A stretch of 64,000 bases of DNA from Candidatus Electronema sp. (GTDB lineage Bacteria > Desulfobacterota > Desulfobulbia > Desulfobulbales > Desulfobulbaceae). The translations under genes were made by a program, and so were the position numbers. The notes under the pieces are model-generated. The model did not search any database, was not told where the DNA came from, and saw only the letters and a program-made list of their open reading frames with translations. Shown in pieces: positions 25,901 through 34,488 of this stretch (positions within the stretch are counted from its first letter, which is position 1; every line of letters starts with the position of its first letter). Where the stretch lies: contig JAPEVH010000051.1 of the NCBI GenBank assembly GCA_026645415.1, forward strand, positions 1 through 64,000. Reading direction: 5' to 3'.

Positions 25901-26752
25901 AAAGACAAAACCAACAATAGCACCGTCACGCCATCCAGCAATACGCAGCACGGATGCGGCCTTATAAATTCCAGCGGCAGTTTGCTCTCCGCACTCTGCA
26001 TTGAAGCTCCTGTCACCAGCGCATCGCCAGCCAGAGACAGTCAGCTTGCTTCCGCGACTGAAGCACCGCAAATCCCAAAGTCCTCCATCGAATTCACCGT
26101 CACTGTTCCAAAATTCCTCCGCTACATCAGCTTTGACTACAGCTTTCCTAAAATTGGCGACGGGGATTATGTCTATATCTTCTTGGACGGCGTGCCGGTC
26201 TGGAAGATGAGCGGCGACGGCCTGACCGCAGGCGAAACCGTCGCATCCGGCCTGATTCCTGTCCGCGCCGCAGCGGGCCAGAAGAAGCTGATCATCGCTC
26301 TCTACGGCGTGGGCGAGCAAAACGCCCAGTTCAGCCTGAACAATTTCAAATTCACCACCGTCGCTGACAGTGACGGCGACGGCGTGCCGGACGATGAGGA
26401 CACATTTCCCAACGACCCAAGTGAATGGCTGGACACGGACAAAGACGGCATCGGCAACAACGCTGATCTGGACGATGACAATGACGGGGTTGCGGACAGC
26501 AGCGACGCATTCCCCTTGGATGCTTCGGAATGGAAGGACACTGACGGCGACGGCATCGGCGACAATGCGGATGCTGATGATGACAATGACGGCATTGCTG
26601 ACAATACAGACAACTGCCTCCTTGTCGCCAACCCGAACCAAGAAGACGAGAACGGCTATCAGGACGGCGACGGCATTGGCGATGCCTGCGAGACCCTGCC
26701 CGGCACAGGTGAATTCCTGCCTGCGGTCCTGCGGCTGCTGCTCGGCAACTAA
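22961..26752 (+). CDS. Giant secreted protein: 3x DUF1566, CARDB-like, lipase-like, TSP3 Ca-binding repeats
   Basis: 1263 aa. A signal peptide (1-21) is followed by three DUF1566 modules (about 22-147, 148-285, 286-423). The second and third are nearly identical DNA copies. Then come an Ig/CARDB-like region (about 425-650), an alpha/beta-hydrolase-like region with LTHGLQDLS (oxyanion-type HG) and HFISHSLGTAV (Ser nucleophile elbow in place of GxSxG), and thrombospondin type-3 repeats near 1130-1240 (DSDGDGVPDDEDTFPNDPSEW and relatives). The C-terminus is short and hydrophobic (FLPAVLRLLLGN). This suggests a surface or exported lipase/esterase with adhesive N-terminal lectin-like domains and calcium-dependent rods. 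Catalytic Asp and His are not assigned. Confidence 0.8.
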   Translation: MKSAAFCLLGLLLFFAAPAFASFHDNGNGTVTDSETGLTWQKTADTAAKSWQEALAACASLTLAGQSDWRLPNRNELQSIVDYRYADPAIDSNVFSNTSGIFWTSTTLVDSPSYAYTVDFNSGAVGATRKDDTSVQVRVRAVRGGVTPVPPPSFFYNNGNGTVTDSRTGLVWRQVPLDVDSNGAADALTWQEALAAATKLSFAGQSDWRLPNRNELQSIVDYRYADPAIDSNVFPKVTGGSFWTSTTVADSPSYAYTVDFNSGAVSFLGKTEKQPKVLVVRGQVTPVPPPSFFYNNGNGTVTDSRTGLVWRQVPLDVDSNGAADALTWQEALAAATKLSFAGQSDWRLPNRNELQSIVDYRYADPAIDSNVFPKVTGGSFWTSTTVADSPSYAYTVDFNSGAVGSTGKTEKQPQVLAVRGRQSISSGAFKFVGIPDTVTANTPFTLELIAEDSAFNGTVKLNIQDGGGVNPVSVTLTNGRWQGNVSITRSGKTRLIASYSPLNGGSLFGSSSWFEVVDDQNTNADLQVTIVESKAVYSAGDTLGYNIYVNNLGKDDAPDVTIDLSCTEGFDLNAASCSGYNSSICQDEGLKTKFTASIHAGQYVVIKAYGQARAGYNSIKLTAEAHDSVVHDPLETNNRAISVLQTDIPDLPGSNKTELRILPGSASNSTTADTIVLTHGLQDLSCNAEELWTGSKSEPAQAGYLIQQAIEKTGKPVNIYQFFWKGACQQHLAGIPLDTSYKWAKLHINAAAKELANKLFNKLGPNYDKKIHFISHSLGTAVTAYAAKEFLTKATKVSKAQVTILDHPNHIGKIAGFLWNDAESEEQWGFDENFFANTLPFDRAGLNLYVDNYYSAFSAINKIFSAGVGSKIKGPKVFNHDALISPFQVGHTLLPDEAFVDNDHSGVHQWYRWTMKPNEEENFEGETVCPDNQWNNKPKSFVGIPLINFTLNPCPEKRGGWRESILLHDTINFPAFNGGEKDKTNNSTVTPSSNTQHGCGLINSSGSLLSALCIEAPVTSASPARDSQLASATEAPQIPKSSIEFTVTVPKFLRYISFDYSFPKIGDGDYVYIFLDGVPVWKMSGDGLTAGETVASGLIPVRAAAGQKKLIIALYGVGEQNAQFSLNNFKFTTVADSDGDGVPDDEDTFPNDPSEWLDTDKDGIGNNADLDDDNDGVADSSDAFPLDASEWKDTDGDGIGDNADADDDNDGIADNTDNCLLVANPNQEDENGYQDGDGIGDACETLPGTGEFLPAVLRLLLGN
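23407..24234 (+). repeat. Two near-identical 414-bp tandem copies (DUF1566 modules 2 and 3)
   Basis: AGTTTTTTCTACAACAACGG begins at 23417 and again at 23831, giving a period of 414 bp (138 codons). Copies differ mostly at silent sites and at the end of each module (for example AVSFLGKTE against AVGSTGKTE). Indicates recent duplication or gene conversion. It is also prone to slippage and assembly collapse. Confidence 0.9.
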
Positions 26753-26770
26753 TTAAAATTCAAAACGATT

Positions 26771-28348
26771 ATGATCACTCTGCTTGATTACGGCGCAGGC
26801 AACGTGCGCTCAGTAGTGAATGCCTTGGAATCTCTTGGCGAAACTGTGCGGCAGGTTGCCTCGCCTGCGGATATCGACCAAGCCGAACGGCTGGTCTTTC
26901 CTGGGGTGGGCAATTTCGGGGCTATGATGCGCAGCCTCAAGGAACAGGGGCTGGTGGAGCCGCTGCGCCGCTATTTGGATGCAGACCGCCCCTTTTTCGG
27001 TATCTGCATTGCCCTGCAAGCCCTGTTTGAAGGCAGCGAAGAGGCCCCGGAAGAGCCGGGCCTTGGCTTTCTGCCGGGCCGAGTTAAACGCTTCCAAACC
27101 GAGCTGGCAGTGCCGCATATCGGCTGGAACGGCATCCGGGCGGCCCAGCCCTCCCGTTTGTTCAATGGCCTGAGCGGACAGGAAAAATTCTACTTTGTCC
27201 ACTCCTACCATGTGGAGCCGGAGAGCCGCGCCGATGTTCTAACCTATACTGATTATGGCTGCGAGTTTGTCAGCTCGATTCAGCGCGGCAAGGTCATTGC
27301 CACCCAATTCCACCCGGAAAAAAGCGGCAAGGCGGGCCTGCGCCTGCTGGCAAATTTCCTCGATTCCAGCCGGGAAACTGTTACCCTGCGCTCCTGCCCG
27401 CAGCCGACCAAGTTGGCGGCCCGGATTATTGCCTGCCTTGATGTCCGCTCCAACGATCAGGGAGACTTGGTCGTGACCAAGGGCGACCAGTACGATGTCC
27501 GCGAGCAGGGCAATGTCCGCAATCTCGGCAAGCCGGTGCAGCTGGCGCAGGAGTATTACGAGCAAGGCGCGGACGAGATCACCTTTCTCAATATCACCGC
27601 ATTCCGGGCATTTCCACTTCAGGACATGCCGATGATGGAGGTCTTGCGCGAAACCTCGAAAAACGTCTTTGTCCCGCTGACTATTGGCGGCGGCATCCGC
27701 GATTTCACCGACTGCGAAGGCAAATTCCACTCAGCTTTGGCGGTTGCTTCGGAATATTTCCGTTCCGGCGCGGACAAGGTTTCCATCGGCTCCGATGCAG
27801 TGCTGATTGTTGAGGAAGTCTTGCAACGCGGCCAGAGCAACGGCCTCAGCTCAATTGAGCAGATTGCCCGTGTTTATGGCAGCCAAGCCGTGGTGATTTC
27901 TGTTGATCCGCGCCGGGTCTATGTGCAGTCGCCTGATACAGTACAGCATCCTGTTATCGAGACCAAATTTCCCGGCCCGCAAGGAGAGCTTTTTTGCTGG
28001 TATCAATGCACCATCAAGGGCGGTCGTGAAGGCCGCGATCTTGATGCCATCACCTTAGCCAAAGTTTGTGAACAGCTTGGCGCAGGTGAAATCCTGCTCA
28101 ACTGCATTGACCGGGACGGCACCAATGCTGGCTTTGATTTAGAGTTGATTCGGGCCGTAAAACAAGCGGTTACTATTCCAGTTATTGCCTCCAGCGGCGC
28201 GGGCAAGGCAGAGCACTTCGTGGAAGTTTTTCAGGAGACAGGCGCAGATGCAGCCTTAGCTGCTGGTATCTTCCACCGCAAGGAAGTGCCAATTACTGCG
28301 GTAAAAGATTTTTTGGAGGGCAAGGTCGAGGTACGGCAGGATAGCTGA
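26771..28348 (+). CDS. hisHF: HisH-HisF fusion: imidazole glycerol phosphate synthase (HIS7-type)
   Basis: 525 aa. The glutaminase half (1-205) has nucleophile C79 in GICIALQ and H181/E183 in QFHPEKS. The cyclase half (about 216-525) has D224 in ACLDV, VVISVDPRRV and CIDRDGTNAGFD. Both are fused in one chain, as in yeast and plant HIS7; most bacteria keep hisH and hisF separate. Eukaryote-type inserts are present in the cyclase half (SNDQGDLVVTKGDQYDVRE, then HPVIETKFPGPQGE). The oxyanion loop reads GICIALQ, not the usual GICLGMQ. Makes IGP and AICAR in histidine synthesis. No other his gene is nearby. Confidence 0.95.
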   Translation: MITLLDYGAGNVRSVVNALESLGETVRQVASPADIDQAERLVFPGVGNFGAMMRSLKEQGLVEPLRRYLDADRPFFGICIALQALFEGSEEAPEEPGLGFLPGRVKRFQTELAVPHIGWNGIRAAQPSRLFNGLSGQEKFYFVHSYHVEPESRADVLTYTDYGCEFVSSIQRGKVIATQFHPEKSGKAGLRLLANFLDSSRETVTLRSCPQPTKLAARIIACLDVRSNDQGDLVVTKGDQYDVREQGNVRNLGKPVQLAQEYYEQGADEITFLNITAFRAFPLQDMPMMEVLRETSKNVFVPLTIGGGIRDFTDCEGKFHSALAVASEYFRSGADKVSIGSDAVLIVEEVLQRGQSNGLSSIEQIARVYGSQAVVISVDPRRVYVQSPDTVQHPVIETKFPGPQGELFCWYQCTIKGGREGRDLDAITLAKVCEQLGAGEILLNCIDRDGTNAGFDLELIRAVKQAVTIPVIASSGAGKAEHFVEVFQETGADAALAAGIFHRKEVPITAVKDFLEGKVEVRQDS

Positions 28349-28355
28349 AGTCGGT

Positions 28356-29591
28356 TCAGCCGAAGCGGAAGCGCTCTCTATCTGTGGATGGATCAAAAAC
28401 AGTGCATTGATTTTTGCCTGCATCTTTACTCCGGTAGAGGGCACGATCTGCCATTTTCATAACCTCTATAAGATCTTCACCATGAACTGGGAAACAGGCA
28501 ATACCACAACTCACCGTGATTTCTACCGCATGACCTTCATAAATCATCGGAGTAGTTGCAATTTTTCTACGTAACCGCTCTGCTACGTTAAAAGCATCCT
28601 GACAGTCAGTTTCTGGGAGAAAGGCAATAAATTCATCACCGCCAAAGCGGGCCAGCATGTCTTCTTCCCGCAACTCTGAACGCATTGTCTCCGAAATGGA
28701 GACGATGAGCATTGTGCCGGCATGATGGCCAAGGGCATCATTAACTGCTTTTAGACTGTCTGCGTCAATCATCAGTACCGAAAATTTGCCTGATCTGGTT
28801 AATGTGCGCTGATATTCTCGCTGCATGAAGATGAGGAGCATCTTCATGTTCCACAATCCAGTGAGCTGGTCGGTACGAGAAAGTTGGCGGATTTTTTCCT
28901 TGGTGATCTCATTTTCTAGGGCAAACTGAGAGACAGTCCATGCCAGCATCCAAAGCAGGATCAGCCGAATCAGCGGCACAACTAAATATTCCGTATCTAT
29001 CCGAAGAGCCTCTAGGCTGCCGGAAAAGGCTTTGCTGTCAGCAGCAGCCAGCAGGAGCCAGCAAAGTGTGACCGCAGCAGTCTGTTGATAGGCCGCCTTT
29101 GCGTCCAACACCACGCCGGTCAGCATGATCGCAACAAAGTAGAGAGGAAGAAAGGGGCTAGAAAGAAAGCCAGTCTGCCAAACCGCTACGGTGGTGAGTA
29201 CCAGTACGGCCCATGTGTCGAGTTCAAGCAGCCAGCGTGCGCCCTGAGCCTTAGGACGAATAAAATGAACCCCTGTGAAGATAAGTGCACAACAGGTGAG
29301 GGCAATGAATAGTACCAGTGGCTGTTGCACTGGAACACAAGGAAGCTGGGTACACAATGCAACAAGGAATAGCAGTCCCCATTGCAAAATGGATAAAATT
29401 CTTTGTTGAACAGCCCGTTCTTCCCTATCGATCTCATTGTGCTCATCAATAGGAATCTGTCCAACCCGTTGCCCACTCAACAAGGAGTAGATAGGGGAAC
29501 TTTTTTCATGGGCGGTCATGCCTTCTGTGGCAAAAAAATCTTTTTCAGACAAAGTCATGCTGTCCCTGCCGCCGGGCTTTTTCTCCCTCAT
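28356..29591 (-). CDS. Membrane diguanylate cyclase (GGDEF)
   Basis: 411 aa. An N-terminal cytosolic tail (1-65) is followed by a cluster of about six membrane helices (about 70-225) and a GGDEF domain (about 245-405) with DQLTGLWNMKML, RFGGDEFIAFLPE (active-site motif intact) and ISCGIACFP-type ending (EITVSCGIACFP). It makes cyclic di-GMP from GTP. No RxxD inhibitory site just before GGDEF is obvious. The start is uncertain between 29591 and the Met at 29558. Convergent with hisHF. The PilZ protein at 38710 is a possible cyclic-di-GMP reader. Confidence 0.92.
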   Translation of the reverse strand: MREKKPGGRDSMTLSEKDFFATEGMTAHEKSSPIYSLLSGQRVGQIPIDEHNEIDREERAVQQRILSILQWGLLFLVALCTQLPCVPVQQPLVLFIALTCCALIFTGVHFIRPKAQGARWLLELDTWAVLVLTTVAVWQTGFLSSPFLPLYFVAIMLTGVVLDAKAAYQQTAAVTLCWLLLAAADSKAFSGSLEALRIDTEYLVVPLIRLILLWMLAWTVSQFALENEITKEKIRQLSRTDQLTGLWNMKMLLIFMQREYQRTLTRSGKFSVLMIDADSLKAVNDALGHHAGTMLIVSISETMRSELREEDMLARFGGDEFIAFLPETDCQDAFNVAERLRRKIATTPMIYEGHAVEITVSCGIACFPVHGEDLIEVMKMADRALYRSKDAGKNQCTVFDPSTDRERFRFG

Positions 29592-29795
29592 GCCTTAGTC
29601 CGTCCACATCCCGTTGCCTGAGATTGCCGATTGAACGGCCTGCAAAGTAGGATCTCCCAAGCCACATTGCGACCGCCTAAATTTTAAGGTTGGAAAGTCC
29701 TAAAATATCATGTCTGTTTGCTAAAAACAAGCTGAATTATCAGTCCTGATAAGCTCCTCTGCCTCAGAACCTGTTTACGATCTTTCATAATTTAA

Positions 29796-31556
29796 ATGAA
29801 CAAGCTATTCTGTAAACTTTATGCTTCATACCTGATTGCTGCCGGCTTAACTTTAAGTATTAGCCTTATTGCAGCACCGTTTTTCCTGAAAAAAGTAGTC
29901 TATGAGCAGGCACAAGAGCAACTTGCAGCTCAGGCGCGGCTTGTTCGTGATAATTTGGCAGAAGCCCAAGATTTCAAGGAAGCAGCCCTTCGCAAAATCT
30001 GTCTTACATTGAGCACCGCTCTTGGCAGTCGGATTACTATTATTACGGCTACTGGGCAAGTGTTAGCTGATTCTGAGAAGAAAGCTACAGAGATGGAAAA
30101 CCATGCCGACCGACCAGAAATTGAGGAGGCACTAACAGGGCAAACTGGTATTTCTGTCCGTCTCAGTCACACCCTCACCAAAGAACTTCTTTATGCAGCG
30201 TTGCCTATATATAGAGATGGCAAAATTTGGGGTGCTGCCAGAGTTTCGCTCCCAATAATAGTTCTTGAAAAACGACAAACTATCCTTCGTAACAACTTAC
30301 TGCTCGCCGCCCTCCCTGCCCTACTCTTTGCAGCTATTGTTAGCTTGCTGCTTGCATCTCGTATTAATCAATCATTGCAAGAAATTGCACAAGGAGTGCT
30401 CTGCTTTACCCAAGGTAAGCTCAATCATCGAATTCACATCTCAGGTCCGCCGGAAATCACCAGTTTAGCAGAATCTTGCAACAGGATGGCTTTTCAGCTT
30501 GATGAGCAAACTCTTGTTCTCAAAAAACAACTTAGCCTACTGGAATCCACCTTTCGCAGCATGACTGAGGCTGTCGTTGTTACAGATCAGGACGGTCGCT
30601 TACTTCATTGTAATCGGGCGGCTGGCCACTTGTTTGGTTTTGAGCCAATTGTTGCTGGACAGCGTGAGATTCAGGAGGTTATTCGTCATGCTGACGTACA
30701 GCAGTTTTTAGAGAAAACGTTGCAGAGCAGTGGGCCGATAGAAGAAATTATTACCGTCAGCACAGGTCGAGAAAAGATTTGTAGTGCTCACGGCTGTCTC
30801 TTGCGCAGCGGTACTGGGCAGAGCACTGGCGCGCTTTTGGTTTTTCATGACATCACTCGTCTTAAACGGTTGGAAACCATGCGCCGAGATTTTGCCGCTA
30901 ATGTTTCCCATGAATTGAAAACACCAATTACGGCAATGAGTGGCTTTGTCGAGACCTTGCGTGATGGTGCCTTGCATGGGCCAGAAGCAGAACGCTTCTT
31001 AGAAATCATTGCTCGTAATGTCAAGAGACTGCAAGCGATTATCGAAGATTTGCTTGCCTTAGCCCGCTTAGAGCAGGACGAGCAGGAGAAACGGATTGCG
31101 TTATCTCGTCAAGCAATCAGACCTGTTTTGGAAAATGCAGCAGCAATCTGTGCTAAGGCGGCTACAGAAAAAAATATTCACTTGGATTTAGTCTGCCCAC
31201 CTGACAGGCTCAAGGTGGAGATCAACTCTGCCTTACTCGAACAGGCTCTAATAAATCTCTTGGACAATGCCGTCAAGTATAGCCAACCAGAAAGCAGAAT
31301 TATTCTCCGCGCGACACAAGATAAAAACGATCTGCTGATTACAGTGCAGGATTTTGGCTGCGGTATCAGCCAAGAACATCATGCTCGTCTTTTTGAACGC
31401 TTTTATCGAGTGGACAAAGCCCGGAGTTGCAAGCTGGGAGGTACTGGACTAGGGCTGGCTATTACCAAGCACATCGTCCAAGCCCATCACGGTACGATCA
31501 GCGTTGACAGTACATTGGGTCGAGGAAGTGTCTTTTCTATTCGACTGCCGGGATAA
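29796..31556 (+). CDS. PhoR-type sensor histidine kinase
   Basis: 586 aa. TM1 (about 12-32), periplasmic sensor, TM2 (about 165-187), HAMP, PAS (about 245-345), HisKA with RRDFAANVSHELKTPIT, and HATPase_c with LLDNAVKYS, DFGCGIS and GGTGLGLAI. All phosphotransfer motifs are intact. It resembles PhoR/ResE kinases. No adjacent response regulator is present; the gene is an orphan here. No clear ribosome site precedes ATG 29796. Confidence 0.92.
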   Translation: MNKLFCKLYASYLIAAGLTLSISLIAAPFFLKKVVYEQAQEQLAAQARLVRDNLAEAQDFKEAALRKICLTLSTALGSRITIITATGQVLADSEKKATEMENHADRPEIEEALTGQTGISVRLSHTLTKELLYAALPIYRDGKIWGAARVSLPIIVLEKRQTILRNNLLLAALPALLFAAIVSLLLASRINQSLQEIAQGVLCFTQGKLNHRIHISGPPEITSLAESCNRMAFQLDEQTLVLKKQLSLLESTFRSMTEAVVVTDQDGRLLHCNRAAGHLFGFEPIVAGQREIQEVIRHADVQQFLEKTLQSSGPIEEIITVSTGREKICSAHGCLLRSGTGQSTGALLVFHDITRLKRLETMRRDFAANVSHELKTPITAMSGFVETLRDGALHGPEAERFLEIIARNVKRLQAIIEDLLALARLEQDEQEKRIALSRQAIRPVLENAAAICAKAATEKNIHLDLVCPPDRLKVEINSALLEQALINLLDNAVKYSQPESRIILRATQDKNDLLITVQDFGCGISQEHHARLFERFYRVDKARSCKLGGTGLGLAITKHIVQAHHGTISVDSTLGRGSVFSIRLPG

Positions 31557-31562
31557 ATGCGA

Positions 31563-31964
31563 CTAAAAAACCGACTCGTGCAGCACCAGTGAAGAGAGCG
31601 AGATCATACCGATCAACGCACCGTTTTCTTCGACCGGCACTTGACTCAATCCGGTGTTATGCAGTAATCGAGCCACATAGCGAATATCCATATCCGGCGG
31701 CACGGTAACAACTGGTTTCGTCATGAGTTCAAAGACATTAACATCTGTAGCCGCTCGTCCGGGAAGAATGACTCCTTGAATTAAGTCTCGGATAGAAATA
31801 ATGGCCCAGACATCATCTGGGCCTCGCTTCTCAACTAAAAGATGGGAAACATGCGCAGCCCGCATTTTATCAGCAGCTTCTTTGGCTGTTGCCATACCAT
31901 CTATGGTCACTAATCTGGGCCGCATTACATCTCGTGCGCGAATAATTGTTTTCTGTGCTTCCAT
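31563..31964 (-). CDS. CBS-domain pair protein
   Basis: 133 aa: two CBS motifs (ARDVMRPRLVTIDGMATAKE and ELMTKPVVTVPPDMDIRYVA). Such small Bateman modules bind adenine nucleotides and regulate partners. It lies 37 bp downstream of the P-II gene on the same strand, in a cluster with two DUF1538 membrane proteins, which suggests it senses energy state for that transporter-like pair. Partner is inferred. Confidence 0.9.
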   Translation of the reverse strand: MEAQKTIIRARDVMRPRLVTIDGMATAKEAADKMRAAHVSHLLVEKRGPDDVWAIISIRDLIQGVILPGRAATDVNVFELMTKPVVTVPPDMDIRYVARLLHNTGLSQVPVEENGALIGMISLSSLVLHESVF

Positions 31965-32001
31965 ACTGTAATCCTCTGTCCTCTTTGGCTAAACTGTTAC
32001 C

Positions 32002-32349
32002 CTAAAAGTATTGATCCTGAATTTTGTTTTTAATCAGTTCAAGTTGGCTATCGAGACCGACCACCTGCTCTACTGGCAAAACAAAGGCAATGCCTGTTCC
32101 TGGTTTACCAAACTCACCGGCAGCAACAATGGCATCGAGAATACCTTGGACAAGATGCTCCTCGATCAGCATCATAATAATATCGCTCTGTGGTTCCAAG
32201 GTCAGCCCGAAAAAGCTCTTGGCTTCATGAATGCCTGTCCCTCTGCCGGAAAGAATGGTTGCACCAGTAGCTCCGGCTCCTTTTGCCGCATCCACCACTT
32301 TGTCTGTATGATCAGGCTTTACTGAGGCAATGACGGTTTTAAAGCGCAT
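32002..32349 (-). CDS. P-II-type nitrogen regulator-like protein
   Basis: 115 aa from ATG 32349 (AAGGAG upstream); longer open frame is not needed. P-II fold: [39 protein letters not shown]. The T-loop lacks the uridylylated tyrosine of GlnB. C-terminal IAFVLPVEQVVGL fits the P-II family associated with membrane proteins of the DUF1538 type. Likely binds ATP/ADP or another nucleotide and gates the DUF1538 proteins encoded just upstream. It overlaps the end of the upstream gene by 11 bp. Confidence 0.88.
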   Translation of the reverse strand: MRFKTVIASVKPDHTDKVVDAAKGAGATGATILSGRGTGIHEAKSFFGLTLEPQSDIIMMLIEEHLVQGILDAIVAAGEFGKPGTGIAFVLPVEQVVGLDSQLELIKNKIQDQYF

Positions 32350-33145
32350 TACTACGTTTCTCCTTATGACGTTCTTTTCTTTTTTTCCAGAGCAGCAACC
32401 AATGGCTGAACAGAGCATAGCCGAGCACAGTAATGATCGGGAACAAACAGGCAAAGGCGATCATACCAAAACCGTCTAAGGCTGGATTACGACCCGGCAC
32501 CGCTCCAGCCAGACCAAGACCGAGAGCAGCAACTAAGGGCACCGTTACAGTAGAGGTGGAAACACCACCAGAGTCATAGGCCAAAGGAACGATGTTTTTA
32601 GGTGCAAATATGGTTAGCAATACAACGAGCAGATAGCCTGCAAGAATATAGAGATATAGCGGTGTGCCAGTAACTATCCGAAAAGCACCAAGGCTAATAC
32701 CACAGGCCACCCCTGTTGCGACCGTGATTCGCAGGCCCAATTGACTGATAGTACCACTTGAAACCTCATGCGCTTTGTGTGCGACGGCTATCAAGGATGG
32801 TTCAGCAATGGCTGTGGCAAAACCTGTTAAAGCGGCAAAAAGATAGATCCAGTAATAATCAGCCCAATGAACTTTTGCAGGTGCAGTTGCTGTGCCGTAG
32901 AGAAAGCGCGGATCAGAGAGCTGCACAGCCATCATCTTACCGATGGGGAATAAGGCTTTTTCCAATCCAAGCAGAAACAGAGTTAATCCTAGTACCACAT
33001 AGACACCGCCAATAATCAATCGCCGCAAATGGGGCACAGGTTGTCGCAGGACAAAAAGCTGAAAGCCAACAATCAACAACAGAATTGGGGCAACATCGCG
33101 CAAGGTTGCGAAAAGAACATGACCAAAGTCAGCGACAAAACTCAT
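32339..33145 (-). CDS. DUF1538 integral membrane protein (second of pair)
   Basis: 268 aa, about seven membrane helices. It contains [25 protein letters not shown] and [21 protein letters not shown], the DUF1538 hallmarks. Start overlaps the stop of the preceding DUF1538 gene by 4 bp. The two form a tandem likely encoding a heterodimer or one functional transporter. Substrate is unknown; co-location with P-II suggests control by nucleotide or nitrogen status. Confidence 0.88.
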   Translation of the reverse strand: MSFVADFGHVLFATLRDVAPILLLIVGFQLFVLRQPVPHLRRLIIGGVYVVLGLTLFLLGLEKALFPIGKMMAVQLSDPRFLYGTATAPAKVHWADYYWIYLFAALTGFATAIAEPSLIAVAHKAHEVSSGTISQLGLRITVATGVACGISLGAFRIVTGTPLYLYILAGYLLVVLLTIFAPKNIVPLAYDSGGVSTSTVTVPLVAALGLGLAGAVPGRNPALDGFGMIAFACLFPIITVLGYALFSHWLLLWKKRKERHKEKRSNAL

Positions 33146-33879
33146 TTGCCACCAAACAGCACGATACCATAGCCCATGACAAAGACCATTGGTAACAGCG
33201 AGGCAAAAGCAATAAGGCCAAAACCATCTACCATTGGATTCCGACCTCGGATAATAGAGGCCAGTCCCACACCAAGGGCAGCAACTAAAGGTACTGTGAT
33301 CGTTGAGGTGGTGACTCCACCAGAATCATAGGCAATACCGATGATTTCTTGTGGTGCAACAAGGGTCATAAGCATAACCAAGGCATAGCCACCAATAATC
33401 AGGTAATGTACTGGCCAACCCCGAAGGATACGCAGCACGCCAATCAAAATAGCCGTGCCAACAGAGCAGGCAACGACCAAGCGTAGACCAAGTGCGTATT
33501 GCTGCATTGCTGGCTTTCCTTCGGCTAAGAGGCCAGCTTGACTTGCAGTTTCCGCAGCTTTATCAGCAACAGCAATCAAAGCTGGTTCTGCGACGGTAGT
33601 GCAAAAACCTAACATAAACGAGAAGACTAAAAGCCAAAACAGGCTGCCTTTGCGGGCCAAAGCCTCAGCCATTGCCTCGCCAATGGGAAAAAGGCCCATT
33701 TCTAAGCCTTGAACAAACAGAGCTAGGCCGAAGATCACTAATACAGTTCCAAAAACTACTCCAGCTAAGTCAGGCAATGGCTGTTGGATGACTACAAGCT
33801 GAAAAAAACTAATCACCAAAATAATTGGCAAAAGATCAGCAAAGGCATTCCAGAGCTTTTTAACAATAAGATGAAGCAT
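33142..33879 (-). CDS. DUF1538 integral membrane protein (first of pair)
   Basis: 245 aa from ATG 33879 (MLHLIVKK), which fits family length; an upstream ATG at 33924 has AGGA in front and would add 15 residues. Contains [24 protein letters not shown] and [21 protein letters not shown], nearly parallel to the next gene. First gene of a four-gene cluster (DUF1538, DUF1538, P-II, CBS). Confidence 0.88.
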   Translation of the reverse strand: MLHLIVKKLWNAFADLLPIILVISFFQLVVIQQPLPDLAGVVFGTVLVIFGLALFVQGLEMGLFPIGEAMAEALARKGSLFWLLVFSFMLGFCTTVAEPALIAVADKAAETASQAGLLAEGKPAMQQYALGLRLVVACSVGTAILIGVLRILRGWPVHYLIIGGYALVMLMTLVAPQEIIGIAYDSGGVTTSTITVPLVAALGVGLASIIRGRNPMVDGFGLIAFASLLPMVFVMGYGIVLFGGK

Positions 33880-34124
33880 GGTAAATTCTGAGCAATATCT
33901 CAAGAGCAGAGTCAAGAGATACAATCCTGTTTCTTATAGGAAACCAAATAGCATAACAACTATACAAAACGATATAATAATTCAAGCGTATTTTCAATCT
34001 GAAAGTACGGTGGCAGCAATCTGTGCGACCACTTTTTCATGGTCGTCTGCAAGAACTGATGATTTGCGCGGCACAGTGGCAACCATTTTCCCGCCCTAAA
34101 AAGGTTACTCGATGCGATTTCTGC

Positions 34125-34159
34125 ATGATAGGTATCACGGCAGAATCATGATACCTATC
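34125..34159. promoter_or_regulatory. Tandem palindromic operators TGATA-N2-TATCA
   Basis: TGATAGGTATCA (34125-34136) and TGATACCTATCA (34148-34159) are each perfect 5-bp half-site dyads, in tandem with a 23-bp centre-to-centre distance, and complementary to one another. Best explained as two binding sites for a dimeric regulator. Its identity is unknown. Confidence 0.65.
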
Positions 34160-34446
34160 ACGACATGAAAAGGAGGTACGTATCTTTTTTTGCGGGAAGA
34201 GGAACAGAGGTTTTACGGAAGTCCTACCAAGGAAATGGCGTGCCTTTTTTGCTTGACAGTAGGAAAACAGCAGAATAAGTTATTTTCTTTATTTTGGTCG
34301 GAAATTTACCTGCCTGCACTGCTAACGCATAGTCTTTTCTTGTAAAAAAGGCTGCACAACAAGGATAAATTCAAATGCCGGTGCTTGCCAATCCATGCTT
34401 CCAACCTAACTATACGAGAAAGAAGTAAATTTAGTACATTCTAGTT

Positions 34447-34488
34447 GCTCCCTGTTTCTCTGCCTTGCATAGAACAGGGAGCTTTTTT
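34447..34488 (+). terminator. Terminator/attenuator 32 nt before the homospermidine synthase start
   Basis: GCTCCCTGTT (34447-34456) pairs perfectly over 10 bp with AACAGGGAGC (34473-34482), followed by six T residues. Position inside the presumed leader suggests attenuation, or the end of a short RNA. Confidence 0.85.

Noticed and set aside
22225-26752. DUF1566 proteins as targets of a diversity-generating retroelement
   Set aside because: No reverse transcriptase or template repeat is visible, and differences between the duplicated modules are not confined to template adenines.
34165-34350. Small gene after the AAGGAGG near 34170
   Set aside because: No ATG or GTG at a suitable distance; the only frame would start from a distant TTG and encodes a nondescript 50-residue peptide.
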